A program made the position numbers and the translations under genes. 64,000 nucleotides of DNA from Candidatus Zhuqueibacterota bacterium (GTDB lineage: Bacteria > Zhuqueibacterota > Zhuqueibacteria > Residuimicrobiales > Krinioviventaceae). The notes below the pieces were generated by a model. The model was not told where the DNA came from. It was given only the letters and a program-made list of their open reading frames with translations, and did no database searches. Positions within the stretch are counted from its first letter, which is position 1. Every line of letters begins with the position of its first letter. Positions 9,175-16,403 of the stretch are shown here, piece after piece. The stretch is taken from contig JAFGKD010000009.1 in the NCBI GenBank assembly GCA_016928775.1, positions 1 through 64,000 on the forward strand. The letters run 5' to 3'.

Positions 9175-10527
9175 CTATTCGTGAAAATTGAGCTTTGCGG
9201 TTCCAGCCAGCGCGTGTTTTCTCAGCAGATAAATATCCGCAACCATCAGTGCGCCGTATACAAGTGTGAACAGAACGAGTGAGAGCAGCACAGCACCGCC
9301 GCTGACGCTCGGTGAAACAGCAGCTTCGGTTCGCAGGACGCCAAACACAGCCCATGGCTGGCGGGCGATTTCAGTAAAAATCCAGCCCGTGGTGTTGGCA
9401 AGGTACGGCAGCGCAATCGCCCATAAAAGCACGCCAAAAACAATTGGCTTAAAGTCAAATTTGTTCCGAAAGAGAGCCACAAGCAAAAAAACAATGAGCA
9501 GCAGCATCACCATACCGGCGCCAACCATGATGCGAAAGGTCCAATAGGAAATTGCCACAGGTGGGACATAGTTGGCCGGACCGTGACTCTCCTCGTACTC
9601 CATCTGCAACTGATTGATGCCCTTTACCTCGCCGCTGAAACGATTGTAGGCCAAAAAGCTCAGCAATCCCGGTACTTTGAGGGCAAACACATCCTCGCGT
9701 TTTTTCTCATTCCCAATGGTAAAGAGTGACATAGCCGCCGGATTTTCACTCTCCCAGAGCGCTTCTGCCGCCGCCATTTTCATGGGCTGCACTTTCATCA
9801 TATATTGCGCCTGACTATGGCCGATCAGCATGACCAAAATCACGCCGATGGCGCCGTAAATTGTCCCTATTTTCATGGACTGTTGCCAGACAAAACGATC
9901 GTCGCTTTTTTTCATCAAATGATAGGCGCTGATACCGATGACAAAAAAGGCCGCCGTACATATGCCGGCGAAAAACACGTGTGGAAACTGCACCCAGACA
10001 TGGCCGTTCTTGAGCAGCGCAAAAAAGTCGATCATCTCGGCGCGGCCATTACGAATAGTATAACCGACCGGCTGCTGCATGAAGGAATTGGCGATGAGAA
10101 TCCACAGAGCGGACAGATTCGAGCCAAACGCAACGATCCACATGCTGGCGGCGTGCATTTTGGGAGACAGACGATTCCAGCCGAAAATCCAGACGCCTAA
10201 AAAAGTGGATTCCAGAAAAAAAGCCAACAATGCTTCAATGGCAAGCGGAGCGCCAAAGATGTCACCGACAAAACGTGAATATTCCGACCAGTTCATGCCA
10301 AACTGAAACTCTTGCACAATACCGGTGACAACTCCCATGGCAAAATTGATGAGAAACAAAACACCCCAGAATTTGGCCATACGCTTGTAGGCCTCATTTC
10401 CGGTTTTCACATAAATGGTTTCCATGATAGCGACGAGGATCGACAAGCCAAGTGTAAGAGGGACGAAGAAAAAATGATAAACTGTGGTCACTGCAAATTG
10501 GCATCGTGCCAACAGGAGTGCGTCCAT
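9175..10527 (-). CDS. cydA: cytochrome bd ubiquinol oxidase subunit I
   Basis: 450 residues from the ATG at 10527, chosen because GGAGG sits 5 bp upstream; an ATG four codons earlier overlaps that site. The N-terminus LLARCQFAVTTVYHFFFVPLTLGLS carries the heme b595 ligand His18. The GHSQAQ, heme b558 Met in YWTFRIMVGAG and the ARQPWAVFG motif are all present. The quinol (Q) loop is short, giving the roughly 450-residue 'short Q-loop' class rather than the 520-residue E. coli type. It is the catalytic heme subunit of the bd oxidase and sits 16 bp after the Rrf2 regulator gene, followed by cydB. Confidence 0.96.
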   Translation of the reverse strand: MDALLLARCQFAVTTVYHFFFVPLTLGLSILVAIMETIYVKTGNEAYKRMAKFWGVLFLINFAMGVVTGIVQEFQFGMNWSEYSRFVGDIFGAPLAIEALLAFFLESTFLGVWIFGWNRLSPKMHAASMWIVAFGSNLSALWILIANSFMQQPVGYTIRNGRAEMIDFFALLKNGHVWVQFPHVFFAGICTAAFFVIGISAYHLMKKSDDRFVWQQSMKIGTIYGAIGVILVMLIGHSQAQYMMKVQPMKMAAAEALWESENPAAMSLFTIGNEKKREDVFALKVPGLLSFLAYNRFSGEVKGINQLQMEYEESHGPANYVPPVAISYWTFRIMVGAGMVMLLLIVFLLVALFRNKFDFKPIVFGVLLWAIALPYLANTTGWIFTEIARQPWAVFGVLRTEAAVSPSVSGGAVLLSLVLFTLVYGALMVADIYLLRKHALAGTAKLNFHE

Positions 10528-10543
10528 GCTATCCTCCACTATG

Positions 10544-10993
10544 TTATAAATTCAGAGATTGCCGGACGGAAGATTTGAGTTCATCATCCGTCATAATCAC
10601 ATCTGACAATTTTTTATTTTTAAAATGTTTTAAAAGCAGATTTTCCTGCTGTTCAAAAAAAGAATGCAATCGGCAAATTTCCTCCATTGGGCATTGATGC
10701 CCATCAGCAAGACACTCGTTGAGCTTTGAATCAAATCCCATGGCAAAAAGCACATCGTATATTGTCGTCGTATCCGGAGATCGGCTCAGATAGACACCAC
10801 CATCTTTGCCCTGAACGGTCGTGATAATTTTTTCGTTTTTCAAACGATAGACGATTTTTGTTGTAAAAGGACGAGAAATGAGTAAAGAGCGGGAAAGCCG
10901 GGAAATAGGCACCAATCCCTGGCCAAATTTGCCGGCCAGATAGGCACAAATCCGCAAGGCATAGTCATATTCTCTTTTGATGAAGGTATTCAC
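10544..10993 (-). CDS. Rrf2-family Fe-S transcription regulator
   Basis: 149 residues from a GTG start. The N-terminal winged helix-turn-helix is typical of Rrf2 proteins (YDYALRICAYLA, the GKDGGVYLSRSPD wing). Three cysteines, C94, C101 and C107, are spaced CX6CX5C in the place where IscR and NsrR bind an iron-sulfur cluster. Being the first gene of the cyd operon, it most likely senses iron-sulfur status, oxygen or nitric oxide and controls cydABDC as well as itself. The spacing is one residue longer than in IscR/NsrR types, so the ligand is uncertain. A dyad just upstream (11017-11033) is a candidate operator. Confidence 0.88.
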   Translation of the reverse strand: MNTFIKREYDYALRICAYLAGKFGQGLVPISRLSRSLLISRPFTTKIVYRLKNEKIITTVQGKDGGVYLSRSPDTTTIYDVLFAMGFDSKLNECLADGHQCPMEEICRLHSFFEQQENLLLKHFKNKKLSDVIMTDDELKSSVRQSLNL

Positions 10994-11016
10994 TGGCTCG
11001 ACAATTCTGCTATAAC

Positions 11017-11033
11017 TATACTCATTGGGTATA
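11017..11033 (-). promoter_or_regulatory. candidate Rrf2 operator/promoter dyad
   Basis: Inverted repeat TATAC-N7-GTATA lies 24-40 bp upstream of the regulator's start codon. On the minus strand a possible promoter (TTGCAC, 16 bp, TAAATT) ends next to it. This placement would suit autoregulation by the Rrf2 protein. AT-rich dyads occur by chance, hence the modest confidence. Confidence 0.35.
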
Positions 11034-11082
11034 ATTTAGAGAATTATTCGGAAAGTGCAAGGCTATTTTTATGCTCATTTTA

Positions 11083-11577
11083 TTACCTCGCCCGCAGAGC
11101 GAAATAAAAATAAAACAGAACTGGCAAAAAGACGATACCCAGCAGAACGGGGTTAAAAAATGAGCCAAAGCTCGAGGCCTGGCCAAGTGCCAATTTGATA
11201 GTATACCACTGCAGGATGAGCAAAACCACAGTTATGGCCAATTTGAGCGTTTTTAAAAACATTCTGGCCATGAGGTATTGGCGTTGCGCATTTTCCTCAG
11301 TGATTTTAACGGGATAGTTGATATAGTGCGGCAACTTGTCGGGAATCAACAAAATGACATATACAAAGAGAGCCACGACTGGCAATAGCCAGACAAACCA
11401 CCGGCTGCCCCACTTGTCCGGTTCGCCGGTCATCCCGAAATTAACCGGTATTGTCTCCGGCAAAGCGGCGACATGTCGTGCGGTATAAACGAAGAGGAGA
11501 ACGATCATCAAAATGGAAAGATAATCCATCCAGCGTTCGATTTTCGTCAACGGCGTCTTGTAGTTTATCATTGTCAT
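11083..11577 (-). CDS. DUF1648 membrane protein
   Basis: 164 residues with four hydrophobic helices (about 20-34, 61-78, 110-127 and 139-158). After the first helix comes PETIPVNFGMTGEPDKWGSRW, the DUF1648 signature (P..IP.HFN..G.PD.WG), also found at the start of SdpI-type immunity/signalling proteins. The SdpI C-terminal domain is absent, so this is a short stand-alone form. Role unknown; in Bacillus, related proteins protect against the SdpC toxin. It lies upstream of the Rrf2-cyd operon on the same strand, about 90 bp away, with no evident functional link. Confidence 0.75.
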   Translation of the reverse strand: MTMINYKTPLTKIERWMDYLSILMIVLLFVYTARHVAALPETIPVNFGMTGEPDKWGSRWFVWLLPVVALFVYVILLIPDKLPHYINYPVKITEENAQRQYLMARMFLKTLKLAITVVLLILQWYTIKLALGQASSFGSFFNPVLLGIVFLPVLFYFYFALRAR

Positions 11578-11601
11578 CTCGACGTTTCAGGTTATATTCA
11601 G

Positions 11602-11892
11602 TTAAAATTGTTCGAATAGATCTTTTATCAGCTTTGCCAATTTAAAATCCTTTTCCGTCAAGCCGCCTTCACTGTGTGTGGACAGTGTTATGGTCACATT
11701 ATTCCAGCTGTGAATGAGAATATCCGGGTGATGATCCAAATCTTCAGCCATCTCGGCAACGTGCGTGACAAATCGTACAGCCTCAATAAAGTTTTTAAAA
11801 ACAAAAGTGCGAATGATTTGATTGTCAATCAGCTCCCAATGGCTGAGGACTTGCAATTGGCGAATGATTTCATCTTGCGTTAACAAGGACAT
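11602..11892 (-). CDS. pterin-4a-carbinolamine dehydratase
   Basis: 96 residues from the ATG at 11892, whose upstream AGGAAAGG suits a ribosome binding site; the open frame extends further upstream without one. The family motif around H54-H55-P56 (EDLDHHPDI) and H73 (LSTHSEGGLTEKD) provides the three catalytic histidines. The enzyme dehydrates 4a-hydroxytetrahydrobiopterin formed by aromatic amino-acid hydroxylases; in many bacteria it acts in other pterin pathways. No phenylalanine hydroxylase gene lies in this window. It is transcribed with, and 24 bp before, the DUF1648 gene. Confidence 0.92.
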   Translation of the reverse strand: MSLLTQDEIIRQLQVLSHWELIDNQIIRTFVFKNFIEAVRFVTHVAEMAEDLDHHPDILIHSWNNVTITLSTHSEGGLTEKDFKLAKLIKDLFEQF

Positions 11893-12046
11893 GCGTAATC
11901 CTTTCCTGTTTTCTCCTGTAACACAAAAATCAAAATGATATTTCCAGCATGGATGCAAAAATACAGTAATTTTTAAATCCGTTGTAAAATACGTGGCATA
12001 GTCCTTGTTTTGCATTCAGCATGTCAATTTATATGGGAATTGGAAC

Positions 12047-12445
12047 ATGCAAAAAAAGACCATTGTTATTGGAACACTTGATCAACAGGTGTTCGAACAT
12101 CTTCAAGTCAGACTTTCGAATGCGCAATTTCACGTTCAAATGGTACAAAGTGGCGTCAAGGTATTGCTGGAATTATTGGATAATAAAGCAGATCTTCTCA
12201 TCCTCGATTTGGACCTGGCTGGTGTGATGGGGATTGAAATCCTGCCCGTCATTCGACGCATTCGACCGCGTCTGCCGGTGATCATTATAACAGACGACAT
12301 GAACAGCAAGATTCGAAAACTGGCGGCTGAGATGGGAGTGACCTATCAAGCTTACAAGCCCATGTCAACTGCCGAAACACAAGCTATCGCAAAAGCCACG
12401 GAACGCCTGATGGAACGGCAGCTCTTTGAATTTGCCTCCTTGTAA
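12047..12445 (+). CDS. stand-alone receiver-domain protein
   Basis: 132 residues from the ATG at 12047. It consists of one CheY-like receiver domain: phosphoacceptor D54 in LLILDLDLAG, the T82 position in IIITDD and the conserved K104 in AYKP. The acidic pair near the N-terminus, normally two or three Asp/Glu, is reduced to GTLD (one Asp), so magnesium binding and phosphorylation may be weak. No output domain follows. It could be a phosphate sink or a protein-interaction module for a kinase elsewhere. It is divergent from the pterin dehydratase gene and is followed directly by a structured repeat (12452-12508). Confidence 0.8.
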   Translation: MQKKTIVIGTLDQQVFEHLQVRLSNAQFHVQMVQSGVKVLLELLDNKADLLILDLDLAGVMGIEILPVIRRIRPRLPVIIITDDMNSKIRKLAAEMGVTYQAYKPMSTAETQAIAKATERLMERQLFEFASL

Positions 12446-12451
12446 CAAAAA

Positions 12452-12508
12452 TAGCTACCAGCTGACTCGCCCAAGTCATCTCGGCTGGTAGCTAAGAGCC
12501 GCCTGAAA
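12452..12508 (+). promoter_or_regulatory. structured RNA-like element, copy A
   Basis: An 11-bp perfect outer stem (12452-12462 with 12484-12494) encloses a small hairpin TGACT-CGCCCA-AGTCA (12463-12478) and the tail TCTCG. It is followed by AGAGCCGCCTGAAA. Copy B has a different outer-stem sequence that still pairs, while the inner hairpin and the CGCCTG segment are kept. No T-run follows, so it is not a plain terminator. It begins 7 bp after the receiver gene's stop codon. Confidence 0.55.
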
Positions 12509-13018
12509 TATGGGTTTCAAGCAGTGGGGGAATATATATATTTTGTCTTTGCTTGTCAATGCAAATTATTCTGCTTCATCCCCTTAATTTACCCGCCTGA
12601 ACTGCAAGGCAATATAACTGTATTTTTTAATAAAGTTTATAAGCCACGGATTTTCACGGATGAAACACAGATCATATCATTCATTTGGTTGCGGCCAAAG
12701 GCCGCGTCAAGATAATCTCAAGCTATTTACAAATTGTAACACATCCTCCTCAGGTGTCCATCTCGCGGTATATAGGATGGGGCGTTGTGGGGACAACTAC
12801 ACACTCACCTGCTGCCATGAACACCGTCGCAACACAATCGGATATCCTTCCAGATGCTTTTGTTTGAATTTATATCAGGACGTAAGCTGCTGAAAAACAT
12901 ATAAAAAGACCTCTCTCCCCGTAGGATTCACCCTTTATTGACCATTAGCGAAATCACCACTCCGCAATCTGGCATAGAAGCTGCTTAAGGGAGATCAAAT
13001 TCATAAATGGACTTTGCA

Positions 13019-13075
13019 CAGCCGCCCTGACTCGCCCAGTCATCTCAAGCGGCTGCAAGGAGTCGCCTGGAAGAA
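13019..13075 (+). promoter_or_regulatory. structured RNA-like element, copy B (leader of FN3 gene)
   Basis: The outer stem CAGCCGC (13019-13025) pairs with GCGGCTG (13049-13055). Inside lie TGACT-CGCCC-AGTCA (13028-13042) and TCTCAA, and downstream AAGGAGTCGCCTGGAAG. The GAGTC at 13060-13064 could alternatively pair with the GACTC at 13029-13033, which would open the inner hairpin, as in a switch. It lies about 115 bp upstream of the FN3 gene start, in leader position. I could not match it to a named riboswitch class. Confidence 0.55.
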
Positions 13076-13190
13076 GAATGGTGTTCACGATAATTTGCTC
13101 ACCTGGTCTCTTCCCTTTTCCCGATTCGATCCAACAGTTGGGATCAACAAAAAACCAATTCATTAAATGCATCAGCAGGAGGTGAGCCTC

Positions 13191-14459
13191 ATGAAAAGTT
13201 TCACATTTAGTGTTAAAGCAGTCATTCATCAGACAATATGGACAAATCGATTTATCGCTCTCGTGGTAGGCCTGTTGATTTCAACATGCGTAACCTGGGC
13301 CGGTAGTCTCATTGCAACATGGGATGCCAACTCGGAACCTGATTTGGCCGGATATATCGTATGCTATGGAACCCAGTCAGCTAACTACACGGAACAAGTC
13401 GATGTAAAAAACAGCACAACATTTATTGCAGAGGATTTGCAGGATGGCGTGAAATATTATTTTGTTATCAAAGCTTACGACCATTCCGGCAATGTGAGCG
13501 CACCGTCCACCGAGGTCAGTGCGGTTGTCGGCAGTCCGATGTTGGTTGCAATGAAAGAGGATAAAGCCATACGTCTCGTCTGGACGCCAGTGCATAATTG
13601 CGACACGTTTGAAATCTTTCGCAGCCAAAATCCCTATTTCACACCAACGACGGCTATTGCCACTTTGTCTGCGACAGATCACGAGTACATTGATACACAT
13701 CACTTTACTTCAAATCAACATGAAACATATTACACGGTTCGGGCGCTTGCTGGCGGGCAAACAATCCACGAGTATCAAACTGTTGGCGCCTACAACATCG
13801 ATATTCATACCGGTTTGAATTTAGTCTCTTTCCCCCTGATTCCGGCTGATCCATCCGTACGAGCGAGTTTTGCCGATCAGTTGACCGGCGGTGAAAACTC
13901 GGCGGAAGCAGATCAACTTCGGTTTTGGAATGGCGAGGAATATCTTGTTGCCTGGTTGTATGAAGGATCGGCGGTAGAGTTCAACGATACCTGGATCAGC
14001 GCTGCAACCGGCAAGGAGACACAGCACAAGGTCGATCCAAGCGCTGCATTTTGGATTCTTGTTCAGGAAGGCCATTCGGAAACAGCTTTGACGATCACCG
14101 GCTGCGTGCCAACTGAAGCCGAGCGCACCATCACCTTGATGCAAGGCCACAATTTTATCGGTTGTATTTTCCCGCTTACAACCTCACTGGAGAAAACCGA
14201 GCTTTATCAGGATGGTGTTATGAAAGGCGGCGTCGGCAGTGGTGAATCGGATATCCTGAATGCCTGGGATGGTACCGGCTACGAACGGGCATGGGTTGTC
14301 GATGGCGTGAATGACGATTTGGACGGCACCTGGATGGATGAGACGGGCAAGCAAGAAGCAACTGTCACATTCCAACCCGGCAAAGGCTATATCATCTGGA
14401 TTAAGGGCGATAATGAGTGTAAAGTATGGACATTTCCAAATCCGGCATTTGCCGACTGA
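13191..14459 (+). CDS. secreted fibronectin type III protein
   Basis: 422 residues from the ATG at 13191, which has AGGAGGTG 6 bp upstream; the frame also opens 8 codons earlier. A rather long signal segment (to about 38, ending CVTWAGS) precedes one FN3 domain (TWDANSEPDLAGYIVCYGT...VKYYFVIKAYDHSGNVSAPS). A second FN3-like part follows (about 110-200: IRLVWTPVHNCDTFEIFRS). The C-terminal half has two similar modules starting LNLVSFPL and HNFIGCIFPL, each with a W-rich strand and a final WILV/YIIWIK strand. No sorting domain ends the protein. It is followed after 24 bp by a type A sorting-domain protein, so the two may form a surface pair. Function unknown. Confidence 0.8.
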   Translation: MKSFTFSVKAVIHQTIWTNRFIALVVGLLISTCVTWAGSLIATWDANSEPDLAGYIVCYGTQSANYTEQVDVKNSTTFIAEDLQDGVKYYFVIKAYDHSGNVSAPSTEVSAVVGSPMLVAMKEDKAIRLVWTPVHNCDTFEIFRSQNPYFTPTTAIATLSATDHEYIDTHHFTSNQHETYYTVRALAGGQTIHEYQTVGAYNIDIHTGLNLVSFPLIPADPSVRASFADQLTGGENSAEADQLRFWNGEEYLVAWLYEGSAVEFNDTWISAATGKETQHKVDPSAAFWILVQEGHSETALTITGCVPTEAERTITLMQGHNFIGCIFPLTTSLEKTELYQDGVMKGGVGSGESDILNAWDGTGYERAWVVDGVNDDLDGTWMDETGKQEATVTFQPGKGYIIWIKGDNECKVWTFPNPAFAD

Positions 14460-14483
14460 ATAAAATAAAAGGAGAATTTCAAA

Positions 14484-15554
14484 ATGAACGCTACAAAATA
14501 TTTCGTCGGACTTTTGCTTTTTGTGGTCACCGCTACGTTGATTGCCGGAGACTTTAATGCCAGCTGCAAAGGTGGCATTAAAAATCTTAAAGACGGGCAA
14601 TTTTCAGATGAAGGTAACCTCATCCAGCTCATCTGGGCCGGACAGGATGGCAAAATCGATCCACCGAGCGCTGATCCCAATCAACTCGGTCAACCGACCG
14701 GAGATGATGAATTCATTCGCGACACTTTTGTGGGTAACGGTTATTTACTCGGTTATGCAGACGGTCGGTTTGACAAGCTGTTCACCCACTCGTCGCTCCA
14801 GGCGGGCCGCTCCGTCTATCTGCGTGCCTGGGATACAGATGTGATTACCAGTATCGAAGATAGTTACGGAGATTCAGACCTCTATCAAATTCAGCAGGCC
14901 AATGAATTTGAGTATTATGATTTTCCACCATTCATGATCACCACTTTTCTGAATGGAAAAACGAATCCGGTCGAGCTCTCCGGTTTCAGCATCAGCAGTT
15001 TTCCTGGACGCGTGGTGTTAGAGTGGACAACGCAGACAGAAACTGAAAACCTTGGCTTCCATGTTTACAAAAGTGACTCGCCAAGCGGACAAAAAATCCG
15101 TGCTACCAAAGATTTAATCAAAGGTGCGCTCAATTCCGAAACCCGACATGATTATCGTTGGGAAGAGAAGATTGACCAGGATGGCGAAATTGTCTATTAC
15201 TGGATCGCCGATTTATCCACAAGCGGCGTTATGCGCTTTTATGGTCCAAAACGAATTGAGACGCAAGCAGCACCCGATCAATATGCCCTCGAGCAAAACT
15301 ATCCGAATCCGTTTAATCCCACGACAACCATCACTTTTAGCTTGAAAGAAGATGGACTTGTTACATTGGCGATCTATAACCTCGTCGGTCAAGTCGTGCG
15401 GGAACTCGTAAAGGAAGAGAGAAGCGCAGGACAATACAGCATCGAATGGAATGGCTTGAACGAGAATGGCTACAAAGCACCCAGCGGACTCTACTTTTAT
15501 ACAATTCAAGTGAACGGCTATCGCGAAACACGCAAGATGGCATTGATGAAATAG
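14484..15554 (+). CDS. secreted protein with C-terminal type A sorting domain
   Basis: 356 residues; signal peptide about 1-21 (NATKYFVGLLLFVVTATLIAG); RBS AAGGAG 10 bp upstream. The middle contains a repeat-like segment (VELSGFSISSFPGRVVLEWTTQTETENLGFHVYKS), often found next to sorting domains and probably FN3-like. The final 85 residues begin ALEQNYPNPFNPTTTITF and end SGLYFYTIQ...TRKMALMK, a canonical type IX type A signal. The domain is removed or used for anchoring when cargo crosses the outer membrane. No catalytic motif is present, so a structural surface role is likely. It is the last gene before the terminator at 15561. Confidence 0.85.
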   Translation: MNATKYFVGLLLFVVTATLIAGDFNASCKGGIKNLKDGQFSDEGNLIQLIWAGQDGKIDPPSADPNQLGQPTGDDEFIRDTFVGNGYLLGYADGRFDKLFTHSSLQAGRSVYLRAWDTDVITSIEDSYGDSDLYQIQQANEFEYYDFPPFMITTFLNGKTNPVELSGFSISSFPGRVVLEWTTQTETENLGFHVYKSDSPSGQKIRATKDLIKGALNSETRHDYRWEEKIDQDGEIVYYWIADLSTSGVMRFYGPKRIETQAAPDQYALEQNYPNPFNPTTTITFSLKEDGLVTLAIYNLVGQVVRELVKEERSAGQYSIEWNGLNENGYKAPSGLYFYTIQVNGYRETRKMALMK

Positions 15555-15560
15555 CGGGCG

Positions 15561-15596
15561 GGCTGATTGTCCACGTGGGCGATCAGCCTATTTTTT
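15561..15596 (+). terminator. rho-independent terminator
   Basis: GGCTGAT (15561-15567) pairs perfectly with ATCAGCC (15582-15588) and is followed by TATTTTTT. It closes the FN3/sorting-domain operon and separates it from the polysaccharide locus. Confidence 0.85.
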
Positions 15597-15642
15597 AAAG
15601 ATTTTTACTAAATAATTTTTTTTCAAGACATGAGGACGTTTT

Positions 15643-16395
15643 ATGAGCCGAGTGACAGGGACGTTAGCCTTTTGCACATCCATCTGGTTGTCGTGCGCCA
15701 TTAATCCCAATTTGCAGGAGATCAATACCTCGCCGGCAAAAGTCAAAATCCAGATACCGCACAATAGAGAAACCATGGCTAAAGTCAATAAAAGTGCAGG
15801 GCCGCGTGAATATCATCTCGGTTACGGCGATGTTGTTGAAATAAAATTTTTTCATAATGCAGAATATAACGATGTCGTTGCGGTGCGACCTGATGGCAAG
15901 CTCACCCTTCAGCGTCTCGGTGACATCGATGTCGCTGGCATGCGCGTCACGCAACTCGATAGCATCATCACATCTAACTATAGTGAAATTTTAGTTAATC
16001 CGGATGTTACAGTTTTCGTTCGAGAATTTGGTGGCCACTATGTCTATGTACTCGGTGAAGTGCAGCATCCCGGCAGCTATAACATTACCAAGGGCATGTC
16101 CATCTTGCGCGCCATCGCCACGGCTGGTGGACCATTATTCTCTGCAAAAATGAACAGCATCATTTTAATACGTAGCGATGAGCAAAAAAATCTGACCGCT
16201 GAACGCATCAATCTTTTGCCATCAAACTTTGAGACATTGTTGAACAACGATATGCAGGTTTTGCCATATGATCTGGTTTATGTACCCAGAACGTTCGTCG
16301 CTGACCTGGAGTCATTTGTCACGCAAATTTACAAAATTGTGATGCCCCCATTAGAGCTGGCAACTCGATTTTACTACTACAATGCGATTCGTTAG
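15643..16395 (+). CDS. outer-membrane polysaccharide export protein (Wza-like lipoprotein)
   Basis: 250 residues; GAGG 8 bp before the ATG. The N-terminus ends in a lipobox-like IWLSC, so Cys18 is the likely lipidated residue. A Poly_export domain follows (about 54-130: YHLGYGDVVEIKFFHNAEYND...VRPDGKLTLQRLGDIDVAGMR...NPDVTVFVREFG), then an SLBB domain (VYVLGEVQHPGSYNITKGMSILRAIATAGG). Wza-type proteins form the octameric channel through which capsule or exopolysaccharide leaves the cell. The C-terminus ends in an amphipathic helix-like stretch. It is the first gene of the long polysaccharide locus, 9 bp before the Wzz-like gene. Confidence 0.92.
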   Translation: MSRVTGTLAFCTSIWLSCAINPNLQEINTSPAKVKIQIPHNRETMAKVNKSAGPREYHLGYGDVVEIKFFHNAEYNDVVAVRPDGKLTLQRLGDIDVAGMRVTQLDSIITSNYSEILVNPDVTVFVREFGGHYVYVLGEVQHPGSYNITKGMSILRAIATAGGPLFSAKMNSIILIRSDEQKNLTAERINLLPSNFETLLNNDMQVLPYDLVYVPRTFVADLESFVTQIYKIVMPPLELATRFYYYNAIR

Positions 16396-16403
16396 GAGTT
16401 CGT

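Larger units (their letters stand above)
12446..13190. other. 745-bp gene-poor region with paired structured elements
   Basis: No convincing gene is present; the small open frames here lack ribosome binding sites. The region holds two copies of a structured motif (12452-12508 and 13019-13075), a dispersed-repeat sequence with CCACGGATT and CACGGATG at about 12643-12665, and a small GCGGCC-AAA-GGCCGC hairpin near 12690. It ends at the strong ribosome binding site of the FN3 gene. Confidence 0.6.

Noticed and set aside
12452..12494. Copy A hairpin as a simple terminator for the receiver gene
   Set aside because: No T-run follows and a second copy keeps the same inner parts with a different outer stem, which points to a structured element rather than a terminator.
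12660..12893. Short plus-strand frames in the gene-poor region before the FN3 gene
   Set aside because: They overlap each other in different frames, lack ribosome binding sites and include repeat sequence.
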